Positions 44,928-56,974 of a stretch of 64,000 nucleotides of DNA are shown here, one piece after another; position 1 is the first letter of the stretch; each line of letters begins with the position of its first letter. The position numbers and the translations under genes are program-made. The stretch comes from Plotosus lineatus (lineage: Eukaryota > Chordata > Actinopteri > Siluriformes > Plotosidae): positions 31,601,001 through 31,665,000 of the forward strand of contig CM045733.1 of assembly GCA_024760905.1 (NCBI GenBank), given 5' to 3'. A model generated the notes under the pieces. The model saw nothing but the letters and a program-made list of their open reading frames with translations. It did no database searches and was not told the origin of the DNA.

Positions 44928-44933
<6 letters not shown>
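43318..44933. mobile_element. 1.6-kb TIR element, family unclassified
   Basis: Inverted termini GTGAGCCACTCCACCGAAAG and GTGAGGCGCTCCACCGAAGG (from the right), about 30 bases each. The interior has a (TCATTA)n-like, acidic-coding segment at 43850-44030 (minus-strand DDDD/EDFDFDID-like codons) but no recognisable transposase. The four bases ATAT separate it from the foldback copy. Confidence 0.65.

Positions 44934-44980
<47 letters not shown>
44931..44980. repeat. (CA)n microsatellite at the right terminus
   Basis: Fifty bases of CA, the mirror of the (TG)n at 43046-43092. Confidence 0.97.
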
Positions 44981-44981
<1 letters not shown>

Positions 44982-44984
44982 TGT

Positions 44985-45252
44985 CTTGGGTCCGATTCCC
45001 AGGCTCAGATATTTCTTTGCAGAGTTTGTGTTCCCTCCACATGTTTGTACATTACATTTTCTCTGGGAAGTCTGGCTTCCTCCCACTGTCCAAAATTCAC
45101 ATTAGAGTAACTGTCTGATTGCAAATCCAAATTGACCATACGTGTGATTGTGAAGGATTGTGTGCATTGCCTTGCAACGCTCTGGTGAACTGTTCAGGGT
45201 GTACCCCGCCTTTGCTCAGTGTCAGCTAAGACAGACAGACAGACAGACAGAG
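44985..45252 (+). mobile_element. second-family SINE ending in (ACAG)n
   Basis: GGGTCCGATTCCCAGGCTC (B-box region), GGCTTCCTCCCACTGTCCAA, CTGGTGAACTGTTCAGGGTG and CAGACAGACAG at the end. Confidence 0.65.
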
Positions 45253-45769
45253 TAATGTTGAGAATCAAGGTAAAATAAAGAGGGTAAGTAGAGGTAGGCA
45301 CAAGATAGTGTGTGTATGGGACCGAGGGGTGGGGTGGGGGGTGGGGGGGGTGTTGGGTTATCTGCACGTCATCGGATGTCTTTTGGAACGAATGTTTCAA
45401 TTGGATTTGAAAAAACAGTGCAAATATTTGCCTGCTGTCTATTCAAACACTTGCTTACTTCTCCTCTTCACACACTTCTGCAACGAGAGGAACACTGCAT
45501 CTTGTACTTTTTCCTAGTAAGTCTCTAAACTGAATGAAATGAAGAACTGATCTGAAATTGTTTGTTCATACAGACAGAGAAACTGCTAATATGACTTCAA
45601 ACAAGCTAGCTTTTGAAATGCTCAGAAGTTCTCGTTGCAAATTTCCAAGAAAGTTTCTGGAAGTATCCATGGGAACATAAACTAGAGAACTTTGGATATA
45701 TTCCAAGTTGAAAACAGTCATTTTTATTGGGATTTACATATATGTGTACAGTATATAAACTTTAAATGC
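45253..45769. other. no feature recognised
   Basis: G-rich run at 45326-45352; otherwise nothing. Confidence 0.5.
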
Positions 45770-45905
45770 GGCAGAGGTGGCCCGGTGGTAACTGGGTAAT
45801 AAAAGGCTGGCCATGTCTATCACTGTCTGTGGTGGGAGGCATGTAAAAGAACCATTGCTGACTTTTGTCAAGAGTAGGCTGCATACAGTAGCTGTCAGTG
45901 TGTTT
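45770..45905 (+). mobile_element. SINE fragment with internal head deletion
   Basis: GGCAGAGGTGGCCCGGTGG jumps directly to AACTGGGTAATAAAAGGCTG, deleting the tRNA B box, and then shows the standard body to GTCAGTGTGTTT. Confidence 0.75.
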
Positions 45906-45931
45906 TATGAAAAAAATGAATAAAACACTTT

Positions 45932-45935
<4 letters not shown>

Positions 45936-45963
<28 letters not shown>
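45936..45963. repeat. (ATT)n microsatellite
   Basis: Nine trinucleotide units. Confidence 0.97.
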
Positions 45964-46040
45964 GTCAAAATGATTAAGTCCAGATTAATGACTATAATGA
46001 GCACGTTTGCAGTGCACAGCTTTTCGAAGCAGGGTTTAAA

Positions 46041-46397
46041 GTGGGGCAGTGGTGGTCTAGTGGATAGGGCGCTGGATCGCTGATCCTAAGGTTGGGGGTT
46101 CGAGTCCCCACAAGGTTGTCACTGCCCCCCCCCCCCCAGTGCGGCTAACTGGGTTATCAAAGGCGGGCCATGTCGCTCACTGTCTATGGTGAGAGGCATG
46201 TAGAAGAACCATTGCTGACTTTCGTAAAGAGTAGCTGCAAAGCCGTCAGCGTGTTTCTGTCCCTTGCTAAAAAAGGGTTGTGACAGGAAGGGGATCCGAC
46301 GTAAAAACCTATGCCAAATCAAATGTGCAAATCAAATGATTCGCTATGGCGACTCCCGAGAAAGGGAAAAAGCCAAAAGGAAGAAAGAAAGAAAGAA
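46041..46397 (+). mobile_element. tRNA-SINE with RTE tail, full length
   Basis: GGGGCAGTGGTGGTCTAGTG head with A box TGGTCTAGTGG at 46053-46063 and B box GGTTCGAGTCC at 46097-46107, both perfect RNA polymerase III consensus. Then body, RTE 5' UTR segment and RTE 3' end; it finishes in (GAAA)n. Confidence 0.92.
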
Positions 46398-46581
46398 ATA
46401 AACTGAACTCTCAGCTCCTGCTCAATACTGAACTGAGACCTGGACTTATTTTCACAGCAGTGACATCATACAGCATGACAGAGACCGTGTCTGCTGCAAG
46501 TAGGATCAGTTCCTCTGCTCTGCTGTGGGGTTTTCTACACTGAGCAGTTTGGTACTCCACCTTATCTGATGCTAACAGAGC

Positions 46582-47112
46582 TCACTGGTTTGCTGAAGCA
46601 TCATTCACAAAGCGGGATGGTTGTTGGATATACTCGGCACGTTTCCGATGAAAAAAACTCACACGGCTCATCACGTGATCGGGGTGTGATGGCTTTAAGT
46701 GAGGCTTGAATTTATTTGGCTTCATGCTGCCCGCTGCCAATGTTTTCAGACACAGTAAACACAGCAGTCTTTCCTCGTTTCTCACCGCAGCACAGTGAAG
46801 CCGAGTGCTACATCCGCTGCATCATATCTCCTCAACTTGGCTTTCGGGAAACTTTCGTTGAAGACTTTTCTCTCACTGTCTCAGTCTGTCTCCTCCTCTC
46901 TTTCCATCCCTGTTAAAATTTCCCATGGTGGGTTTATTAACTTCACTTGTTATTTTACCTCTGGGCACACTCTGACGGTGAGGAAGCCACTGCCACCTGC
47001 TGTAGTGGATGCAGAATTACACTTTATCCTGATACGGCCAAAAAAAAAAAGCATGTTCCCTGGGGTCACATGTGCAACACCCCACACACACACACTATTT
47101 GAGAACCACTGA
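46582..47112 (-). mobile_element. hAT element end with BED-finger coding fragment
   Basis: The right terminus read inward is CAGTGGTTCTCAAATAGTGT, a common hAT start. Inside, the minus-strand frame 46582-46785 encodes LLCLLCLKTLAAGSMKPNKF followed by KPHLKPSHPDHVMS and FFHRKRAEYIQQ. This is the C2H2-like BED finger (CxxC...HxxxxH) of ZBED5-like hAT transposases. The rest of the element is missing. Confidence 0.8.
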
Positions 47113-47374
47113 CCTAGGGGCAATTTGGCACAGCCAATCAAAAAAGTAACTTTTAATCACAACCAGTTCCCTGTAAGTAATAAGCCACTTGAAAATGTGT
47201 GCTTTGAAAAACACAAGGAAATGGATCAGCTAAAACTGAACTTGAGCTTTTTCACATGATGCTCTTCTCCACTGAAAGATATTCACACTGAAGAGGGAAA
47301 GACATTCCAGATTTAACTAATCACATATAGTGTGATAAGATTTATTTTCAGAGTGTACTGTACATATAAACAAA

Positions 47375-48448
<1,074 letters not shown>

Positions 48449-48502
<54 letters not shown>

Positions 48503-48560
48503 CGGCACGGTGGTGTAATGGTTAGCAGCCATAGTCCTTCGGGACTGACGGAGGCCTACG

Positions 48561-48604
<44 letters not shown>
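48449..48604. repeat. (CA)(TA)n tracts around a SINE head fragment
   Basis: TA tracts at 48465-48501 and 48562-48604 enclose GCGGCACGGTGGTGTAATGG, a tRNA-SINE start followed by GTCCTTCGGGACTGACGG. Confidence 0.85.
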
Positions 48605-48606
<2 letters not shown>

Positions 48607-48611
48607 CATTA

Positions 48612-50289
48612 CACTGCACTCCATATTTATTGGCACCCCTCAGTAAGGTTTGTTAAAATACTTCAAATAAACTCTTTACAATTGACATTGTTGTAAAGCA
48701 GCTTTATACAGTAAAAGTAGGGCTTACAAAATATAAAAGAATTTAAAAATTCAATTTCTATTGCAGAAGCATACTCTCTCAGTCAAAATTGTAGAAAAAT
48801 GTAACCTTCAACTCAAAGTGAATTTTAAGTGAAATAAAAATGTCTAAAAAAAAATAATTATTTTTGATAAAAATCATCTGTTCCACAATTATTGGCAGCC
48901 CAAATAATTCCTCCAAAATAAATGTAACTGAAGCATTTCTGTAATTTCTATGGGATTTTACAAAGTTGATCAGAGAATCTCATACCATTTAATTAGTAAT
49001 GAATCACTTCTCGTTTTCCTGGGATATAAATATAGTACGACTTGACACAGGGTCCATTTCTCTTATCCACTCTTCAGCATGGGAAAGACAAAGGAACACA
49101 CCAATCAAGTCAGGCAGATGTGTGTCGACCTTTACAAGTCAGGCAGTGGCTACAACAAAATAGCCACTCGGCTGCACCTGCCCATATCTACTGTCAGAGG
49201 AATCATTAAGAATTTAAAACAACTGGAATCGTGGTAAACAAGCCTGGAAAAGAACGCAAACTTATTTTCCCACCACCCACAGCGAGGAGGATTTTAAGAG
49301 AAATAAAAAGTTCTCCAAAGCTGAATGTTAAAGAATTACAACAAATGGCATCTTGGGGTCACAAAGTCTCCAAAACAGCCATCAGGTGCCATCTACATGC
49401 CAACAAGCTGTTTGAGAGGCATGCATGGAAAAAAAAAAAACGTTTCTCACTCACGATCATAAATGCAAACGTCTGGAGTTTGCTCAGCAGTACTGGGACT
49501 TCAACTGGGACGGTGTGCTTTGGTCAAATGTGACCAAGATATTTTGGCAACAAATACTTCTTAGTGGGTCTTGGCGGAACACAAAAGATGAGTATGCAGA
49601 AAAGCAACGCATGCCTACTGTGAAGTATGGGGGAGGATCGGTGATGCTGTGGGCCTGTTTATCTTTCAGAGGCCTTGCGAACCTTGTAAGGGTGCATGGC
49701 ATCATGAACGCTTTGTAATACCGAGATATTTTAAATCAAAATCTGATGGCCTCTCCTTGAAAGCTGAAGATGAGTCCTCACTGGTCTTTCAGCAAGATAA
49801 TGACCCTAAACATGTGGCCCAATCTACACAGAAATAGTTCACCAGACAGAGCGTGCTCCTCCCATGGCCATCTGAGACCTCAAGCCCATTGAAACAAAGT
49901 GGGGTGAGCTGAAGAGCAAACTGCAGAGGAGAGAAACAGGTCACTGGATGATTTTGAGAGATTGTGCAGAGAGGAATGGTCAAAGATCACTCTTTCTATA
50001 TTCTCCCACCTTGTGAAATATTGTAGGAGAAGATTAGGTGCTGTTTTGTTGGTAAACGGGTTATATACAATGCATTCATATCAGGGGTGCAAATAATTGT
50101 GGCACACACAATTTGATGTAAAATAATTATTTCTTAATGTGGGATTTTTTTATGTAATTGGATTGGATTAAAGGTTGTGTTTTCCTCTTTTTGTCATTGT
50201 GGTCTTGTATTATTTCGAAAAAATAATAATTTATTAGAAGCTAAAGAACACACCTTTACCACGGGTGCCAATAATTGTGGAGGACAATG
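48612..50289 (+). mobile_element. third Tc1/mariner family, near full length
   Basis: Termini CACTGCACTCCATATTTATT and CATTGTCCTCCACAATTATT (from the right) with flanking TA; GGCACCC follows in both. About 1.68 kb. It differs from both other Tc1 families in the window. Confidence 0.92.
49079..49983 (+). pseudogene. Tc1 transposase pseudogene
   Basis: ATG at 49079: MGKTKEHTNQVRQMCVDLYK, then an HTH (YNKIATRLHLPISTVRGIIK). A stop occurs shortly after and the frame shifts several times. Later blocks: FLTHDHKCKRLEFAQQYWDF, VLWSNVTK where the first catalytic aspartate has become asparagine, YGGGSVMLWACLSFRGL, VFQQDNDPKHVAQST with the second aspartate, and a degraded ETKWGELK. Inactive. Confidence 0.9.
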
Positions 50290-50335
50290 TATGTACTGTA
50301 TATATTTACAATCGATAGATATATTGCGAGAAAAG

Positions 50336-50368
50336 AGAGCGAGAGAGAGAGAGAGAGAGAAAGAGAGG

Positions 50369-50437
<69 letters not shown>
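50336..50437. repeat. (GA)n then (TG)n microsatellite
   Basis: GA at 50336-50362 and about 66 bases of TG at 50371-50437. Confidence 0.97.
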
Positions 50438-50439
<2 letters not shown>

Positions 50440-50585
50440 CCATTACATCAAAATCGTTATTAAGTCGCACTGGCCAGCTTTGAGCTTTGAGAAAGAAGAA
50501 CCCTGAAACCCAAAAAAGAAAATAAACAATTGTCATAAATGAGCCTGCAAAGACAGCCAAGAAATAAACTTGGTTAGCTTATAAG

Positions 50586-50810
50586 GATGGGCAATATAGT
50601 GGCGTAGTTGGCACGTCCGCCTCACAGCAAGAAGGCCTGGGTTTAATTCCCAGCCTGGTTGTTTCTGTGTGGAGTTTCCATGTTCTCCTTGCGCATGCAT
50701 GGGTTTCCTCCGGGTATTCCGGTTTCCTCCCACAGTCCAAAAACATGCACAGTAGATTAATTGGCATCACACTGTGCTCATGGGGGGTGGGGGGTGGGGG
50801 GTTGGCACTA
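50586..50810 (+). mobile_element. second-family tRNA-SINE, tail missing
   Basis: GGGCAATATAGTGGCGTAGT head, GGGTTTAATTCCCAGCCTGG (B box), GGTTTCCTCCCACAGTCCAA. It ends in a G-rich tract. Confidence 0.8.
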
Positions 50811-50954
50811 TTTGAGGAGCACTGAATTAGAGTGAATAGCACCGTCCTTATAAATCCAGGAATATTAAAATATGCATAAGTCATGTCGCCCACAATGTGA
50901 CTTAATTCCTAATATAATGTGAGGGTCTTATACACACATGCATTATATATAACA

Positions 50955-51290
50955 ATAGGTGGTACAGTGGATAGCATGTTCACCTCACAGCAAAAAGATC
51001 CCGGGTTTGATTCTCGGACTAAGGGTGGTTCTGTGTGAAGTTCTATGATCCCCCAGTGCTTGCTTGGGTTTCTTCTCATTGATCCAGTTTCCTCCCACAG
51101 TACAAAAACATGCCCAGTAGGCTAATTGGCTTTTCCAAATTGTACCTTGGTGTAAATGATTGAGCGGGTATTTGCCCTGCAATGGTCTGGCGAGCTGTCT
51201 AGGGTGTACCCTATCTTTGCCCAGAGTTGGCTCGGATATGCGCCAGCCTCCTCGATACCCTAGTTAGTATTAAGCGACTTAGATAATAAA
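50955..51290 (+). mobile_element. second-family tRNA-SINE with L2-like tail
   Basis: AGGTGGTACAGTGGATAGCA head, CGGGTTTGATTCTCGG, TTTCCTCCCACAGTAC, GGTCTGGCGAGCTGTCTAGG, GATATGCGCCAGCCTCC, TTAGTATTAAGCGACTTAGA. Confidence 0.82.
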
Positions 51291-51833
51291 AGAATAATGC
51301 ATATATAACAACCTTATGGCACCAGGCTCGAACACCCATCAATAGGAGACATCACTAAGAGTAGTGTGACCTCTTTCAAGAATTCATTGGGCATTTTGAT
51401 TCTCCAATGCAAAGGTGGGGGATTTGATTCAACGATTATCCACTTGGAATAATGTTTTTTTTTTTTTAATCCTGGGTTTGTGGGCCAATCAGTATAATAT
51501 ATGATAATTGTAATTATTTGACGCTTGGTTATGTAGCAGGGAAGCATCCCCCAAGGGTCCAAGGTATATCAATGGCTGTGCCATTTTTCCTCGTGAGTGC
51601 TCTATGTAGTGAACACTACATAATGAGTGAATAAGTGGACAGGTGGACAACCAAATGGAGTAAAGTCCCTAAACTTTTAAATTAATATGCCTGCTCTTGA
51701 TCAAATAAAGAAAGATATTCATAGTGATGTCTCATTTCATCTTGTCTGGGATGTTACATTTACTGTACTGCGATTTTTATTTATTTGCCCGCCTGGTTCA
51801 GAGAATGTGATCAGAGCTCTATAAATCAGTTTA
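51291..51833. other. no feature recognised
   Basis: T run near 51454-51466. No coding or repeat motif. Confidence 0.5.
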
Positions 51834-51849
51834 GATGACTTTTCACTTA

Positions 51850-52515
51850 TACATGTGCATGAATGACAAGGACCAAAGAGGAACAGTGAGATTACAGGGA
51901 GCAGAGATAAGAAAGATGGAGGATTTTAAGTACATAGGCTCAACAATCCAGAGCAATGGAGAGTGTGGAAAAGAGGTGAAGAAGCGTGTACAGGCAGGTT
52001 GGAATGGTTGGAGAAAAGTGTCCGGTGTGATGTGTGATAGGAGGGTATCGGCAAGAATGAAAGGAAAAGTGTACAAGACGGTGTTGAGGCCAACGATGTT
52101 GTATGGGTTAGAGACAGTGGCCCTGGGAAAAAGACAGGAGGCAGAGTTGGAGGTAGCAGAGATGAAAATGTTGAGGTTCTCTTTGGGAGTAACGAGGATG
52201 GATACGATCAGGAATGAGTACATCAGAGGGACAGCACATGTAAGACGTTTTGGAGACAAAGTCAGAGAGGCTAGATTGAGATGGTTTGGACATGTACAGA
52301 GGAGGGATAGTGAGTATATTGGTAATAGGATGCTGAGGCTGGAACTACCAGGCAAAAGGCCTAGAGGAAGACCAAAGAGACGATTCATGGATGTGGTGAA
52401 GGGGCACATGAAGGTCGTTGGTGTAAGAGAAGAAGATGCAAAGGATAGGGTGAGATGGAGGCAGATGATTCGCTGTAGCGACCCCTGAAGGGAAAAGCCG
52501 AAAGGAAAAGAAGAA
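51850..52515 (+). mobile_element. 5'-truncated RTE LINE with 16-bp TSD, C-terminus intact
   Basis: Exact 16-base duplications GATGACTTTTCACTTA at 51834-51849 and 52516-52531. The element holds the last ~215 codons of the RTE protein in one open frame: MCMNDKDQRGTVRLQGAEI, DFKYIGSTIQSNG, RRVSARMKGKVYKT, RWFGHVQRRDSEYIG, RPKRRFMDVVKGHMK, then GGGAAAAGCCGAAAGG and (GAA)n. The perfect duplication and open frame point to a recent insertion. Confidence 0.95.
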
Positions 52516-52531
52516 GATGACTTTTCACTTA

Positions 52532-53105
52532 GATTAGCCAAACTTCTCTTTGTGCCTGTTGTATTTCAGTACAGTCCATGTCCTTCTAATTTGATAACTT
52601 TCTGCATTTGCTTCATGCTCTCACTTATATATACTGCTATGATATACTATATACTTACATGATATCTGCAACTGTAATACAACACACTGGCTGTGTAATC
52701 TTAAATTACAGCTGAGCAAAAACAAACAGAGAAGAGATATCCAAAGAGAAAAGTAGAAAAGTAGAAATCAGGAGAAACAGCAGATGCAATAGAATTAGCA
52801 TAATAAATTAATGAATCTAACAAGACTTTGCAACATGTGTAGATGAAAAAAGTAAACCTATTACCTGTGCTTGTAAAAAGATGAGTGATGTGAGACTGAT
52901 GTCTGATTAAGCTCAAGTCAGGTTTGTAACCATGGATGTGACAGAAATTTTCAAAAAAATCAGGTATAGTCAAATTTGAAAATACAGTATACAGAATTCT
53001 GGGTATTATTTTTAATAAAAGTAATTTAATTTCTTTTTTCATGTAATACTTGTTAACAATTCTTTAAGCTTGTGAATATACAGAGTGTCCCAAAAAATGT
53101 ATAAC
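52532..53105. other. no feature recognised
   Basis: AT-rich, no motif. Confidence 0.5.
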
Positions 53106-53460
53106 AGGGGCAGTGGTGGTCACAGGGGCAGTGGTGGTCTAGTGGTATAGGGCGCTGGATCGCTGATCCAAAGGTTGGGGGTTCGAGTCCCACTCTCCAC
53201 AAGGTTGTCACTGTCCCCCCAGTGCAGCTAACTGGGTTATCAAAGGCGGGCCATGTCTCTCACTGTCTATGGTGACAGGCATGTAAAAGAACCATTGCTG
53301 ACTTTCGTAAAGAGTAGCTGCAAAGCCGTCGGCGTGTTTCCGCCCTGCGATGGCCTGGCGAGCTGTCCAGGGTGTACTCTGCCCTCGCCCGAAGTTGGCT
53401 GGGATGGGCACCAGCCTCCCCTTGACCCAAATTAGGATTAAGCGGTTACAGAAAATGAAC
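53106..53460 (+). mobile_element. tRNA-SINE with L2-like tail; duplicated 5' end
   Basis: The first 18 bases (CAGGGGCAGTGGTGGTCA/T) occur twice in tandem at 53105-53140. A box TGGTCTAGTGG at 53135-53145, B box GGTTCGAGTCC at 53180-53190. The body reaches CTGCAAAGCCGTCGGCGTGT, then switches to the L2-type tail CGCCCTGCGATGGCCTGGCG to GGATTAAGCGGTTACAGAA. Confidence 0.93.
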
Positions 53461-53514
53461 TGATGATGAACACTTTAAATAATTGAAAACTAAGTGTTTA
53501 TTAATAAGTGTAAT

Positions 53515-53705
53515 AAGATGCTGACGCTGGAACTACCAGGCAGAAGGCCTAGAGGAAGACCAAAGAGACGATTCATGGATGTGGTGAAGGAGGACATGAA
53601 GGTTGTTGGTGTAAGAGAAGAAGATGCAAAGGATAGGATGAGATGGAGGCAGATGATTCGCTGTGGCGACCCCTGAAGGGAAAAGCCGAAAGGAAAAGAA
53701 GAAGT
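53515..53705 (+). mobile_element. RTE LINE 3'-terminal fragment
   Basis: About 50 codons (LELPGRRPRGRPKRRFMDVV) and the RTE 3' end with (GAA)n; directly followed by a truncated SINE. Confidence 0.9.
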
Positions 53706-53721
53706 TTAATTTTCAACATGT

Positions 53722-54034
53722 AGGATTCGAGTCCCACTCTGCACAGGGTTGTCACGGCCCCCCCCACCCCCCACCCCCCCACCCCACCCCACCCAGTGCA
53801 GCTAACTGGGTTATCAAAGGCTGGCCATGTCTCTCACTGTCTATGGTGTGAGGCATGTAAAAGAACGATTGCTGACTTTCGTAAAGAGTAGCTGCAAAGC
53901 CGTCAGCGTGTTTCTGTCCCTTGCTAAAGAGTTGTGTCAGGAAGGGCATCCGACTTAAAAACCTATGCCAAATCAAACCTGCGAATCATTCACTGTGGCG
54001 ACCCCTGAAAAAGGGAAAAAGCCAAAAGGAAATC
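53722..54034 (+). mobile_element. RTE-tailed SINE, 5'-truncated, with C-rich expansion
   Basis: Starts at the B box (GATTCGAGTCCCAC). The CCCCCCAG linker is expanded into a CCCCAC minisatellite at 53758-53795. Body and RTE tail follow to AAAAAGCCAAAAGGAAAT. Confidence 0.88.
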
Positions 54035-54994
54035 TCATCTCAATCTCTTTCAACATGTCAAAGAATTTACAAACATCATTCTGTTCTCAAACTGATGTCC
54101 ATTCTGGTCCAGACACTGCCGACAACACGAAGCGATGGAAAAGCACACATGCGTGCATTCACGCTCAATGGTTGCTCTCAATTCAATGATTGTTGCAGGT
54201 CTCATTGCGTAGACTTTGTATTTTAGGTATCACTATAAAAAGAAGTCTAGTGGTGTGAGGTCTGGTGAATGTGGAGGGTATTCAACCTCATTTTTGAGCA
54301 CCCTGTATTAGTCTATTTCTTATTAATAAGAATGATATCATATTAAAGGAAAGGTAAGGACAGTCTTAGTAGTGTTGTTTTTTTGTATTTTGCAACAGTC
54401 GTTGTCTATGCTCTTGAAAAGTGCAAATGATGACAAATTTCTCTTGAATACTCTAATAAACTTCATTAAAGCATCATCACTGATCTAAATATGCTAAACT
54501 GATGTCGGCTGACGTGGCCGGTAGTCTTTTGCACTCGAGTGCCATTTCATTGATGACTGACATAAAAAAAAAAAAAAAAATAGCAAATCCCATTCCCAAC
54601 CCATACCAACTCATTCACATTACTCCGATAAAACTGTGCATTCTGTATGAGCATCTGATAAATAATTCATGACACAGTGAGCAAAAGACTTGGCATCAAT
54701 TAACATGGAATTATTGATGATACAGCAACCATTCATTTCAGTCTCGAACTGCTACCAAACTAAACGATGGTTCACAGGGTAAACTTGTGGGTAAGACACA
54801 TTGCAGGAATGTTAAATAAGGATTATGCCTTCGCTTTTAGCGTTAAGAGGGACATGACCGCAATAGGACAGATGGAAGGTCAAAGTAGAGTGTATGAAAG
54901 TACTAAAAGTAGAAGTGGAGTGTAGTGTGTCAGCTGGCAGACTGCCTTAGCACAGGAGCAGCTAACATTGTTCATGTGTGTGTGTTAATCCTTA
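54035..54994. other. no feature recognised
   Basis: A run at 54566-54581. No coding motif. Confidence 0.5.
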
Positions 54995-55035
54995 GCGCAC
55001 ACACACACGCGCACACACACACACATGCACACGCG

Positions 55036-55073
<38 letters not shown>

Positions 55074-55211
55074 TGCACACGCACACATGCACACATGCAC
55101 ACGCACACACACACACACACACACACAGACACACAGAGACACACACAGAGACACACACAGAGACACACACACACAGACACACACAGAGACACACACAGAG
55201 ACACACACAGA

Positions 55212-55248
<37 letters not shown>

Positions 55249-55303
55249 ACACACACACAGACACACACACAGAGACACACACACAGAGACACACACACAC
55301 ACA
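54995..55303. repeat. 300-bp (CA)n array with GC and CAGAGA variants
   Basis: CA repeats with CG/TG interruptions in the left half and a near-regular 12-14-base unit ACACACACAGAG in the middle. All frames read CVCVCV or HTHT and are artefacts. Confidence 0.97.
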
Positions 55304-56034
55304 TCTTCAGTCTTCAGTTTCACGTAGTCAGCAATTTATCAATTTCTAAGACTTAAGTCAAACAGCTGTTGTTTCCCAAGATCATGTGAAATATAATAAC
55401 TTTTTATTAACCAATTCCAATTTACCAATTCGGTGACTTAAAGTGAATGATGATGTTTTCCAGGTACTAATATTTTGTCTTTCAGATTGACAGCACCTCT
55501 ATAATTAAGCAAACGGTAAAGTCTATAGTAATTAAACAATAGCTGTAATATAGTGTGAGAATGGTTGACTTCAGCAAGTCTATTATTGTGGTCATTAAAG
55601 TAGGACTGTATACTTAATTATCTTTTTTTGTGCTGTGAATGAAGGGATATGACTGGACTGCGATGGTGCTAATATAGATAAATAATATTTGTAAAAGTAA
55701 ACATTTTATGGGTTCTATATTATTCAAAACGATATCCCCAGCTTATCCTGATGCCATAGATCTTAAAGTGTGGTAATTCTCTACATCAGGACATTTTTAT
55801 TTCTTTCCTCTCCCACACTAGAGTGGGAGTCTGTGAAACCATGCTCATTCTACAAAGATACAGACCAAGACTCACTGAGCTTGACTCACTGTATATTTTA
55901 TCAAATATATACAGACCAAGACTCACTGATCTACTCTGGCCTTCCACATCCATGCTTCCCATCAGCCCTTGTACCCCTTTTTAATCTTTTTATTTTCCAA
56001 AATTGTGCAGTGTGTGGAGTTATTGTTATTATGA
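55304..56034. other. no feature recognised
   Basis: A direct repeat of AGACCAAGACTCACTGA occurs at about 55862 and 55914. Otherwise nothing. Confidence 0.5.
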
Positions 56035-56305
56035 TATACTGTATTAATCCCGCAAGGGATTATTTCCTCTGCATTTAACCCATCCAAAGAGAGCTCACAC
56101 ACACCTATACACACAGACGGGGCAGTGAGCGGCCACACATTACAGCACCCAGAGAGCAGTTGGGATGAGGTGCCTTGCTCAAGAGCACTTCAGTCATGAA
56201 TGTGGAGGAAGGGAAGGTGCCACCACATATTCTTCCTGCTGGTTCAGGAATTTGAACCGGCAGCCTTTAGGTTCTAATCCTGCTTCTCTAATTATTTAGC
56301 TATTA
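56035..56305 (-). mobile_element. third SINE type
   Basis: TTAATCCCGCAAGGGATTAT, CTGCATTTAACCCATCC, GGCAGTGAGCGGCCACAC, GTGCCTTGCTCAAGAGCACT, GAATTTGAACCGGCAGCC, then TCTCTAATTATTTAGC, a layout seen in many teleost SINEs in inverted orientation. Confidence 0.65.
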
Positions 56306-56974
56306 TTATTGTTGTAATTATAATATATAACCCTTAACATTGGTGGCTTCTGGGGGGAAAAACAAAACATTACAGTGGGACTGGCCATATTCTATTTCCT
56401 ACTTTAAAGTGTTTTATTTTGATTAATTTTTTGACTAATAAATTTTGTAGAATTTTCATCCTTGTCTCATATACCCCAATATTGTTTCTGGCATCCAATA
56501 GCAATTACTAAATATAATAATAGATGAAGTTATGGAGCAGCACAGGTGGCTGTTGGCCTGTTTACCATCATGCCTGCTGTTCAGCTGCTCTTATGATCCA
56601 TATTTCATGAGAGATAAAGATTAAGTGGAGAGCAGATCTGTGCCATTCTGAAGCAGCTGTGTGCTGAGCCTGGCAGCTTTTCAGCCAGATGTTTGCTTTA
56701 AATTGACTATTTCAATGTCATTTTAAAATCCATTTGTGAAATGAAATCATGACGTTCCTTTACATAAATCACAGATGTCCCCCTCAACTGTGCAAGCAAA
56801 GTACATCTCAAGGTAAAGGACATGAGCAAACTGGTGTTTCTAAAAATATCAATATTAATCAAGGAAATATCAATAGGTGAAAATCCTGGATCTTCAGAAA
56901 CATGTTTTATTGTACTGTTAATAAAAAGCAATTAAGTATCCTGCTTCTTCTTCTTTTTTTTTTTTTTAACGATA
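56306..56974. other. no feature recognised
   Basis: T run near 56950-56968 just before a Tigger-like element. Confidence 0.5.

Noticed and set aside
46041..46120. Genuine tRNA genes (also at 53135-53190 and 58828-58900)
   Set aside because: A and B boxes are perfect but the sequences cannot close an acceptor stem and are followed by SINE bodies repeated many times in the window.
46400..46560. Possible first exon on the plus strand (MTETVSAASRISSSALLWGF)
   Set aside because: No donor site in a useful phase, wrong strand for nell2, and a hAT remnant adjoins.
54995..55303. CRISPR-like regular spacing of repeats
   Set aside because: The period is a (CA)n array with CAGAGA variants, with no unique spacers; the genome is a vertebrate.
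56035..56305. A Rho-independent-like or regulatory hairpin (CCCGCAAGGGA)
   Set aside because: It is the end of a SINE seen twice in the window; bacterial terminators are not relevant here.
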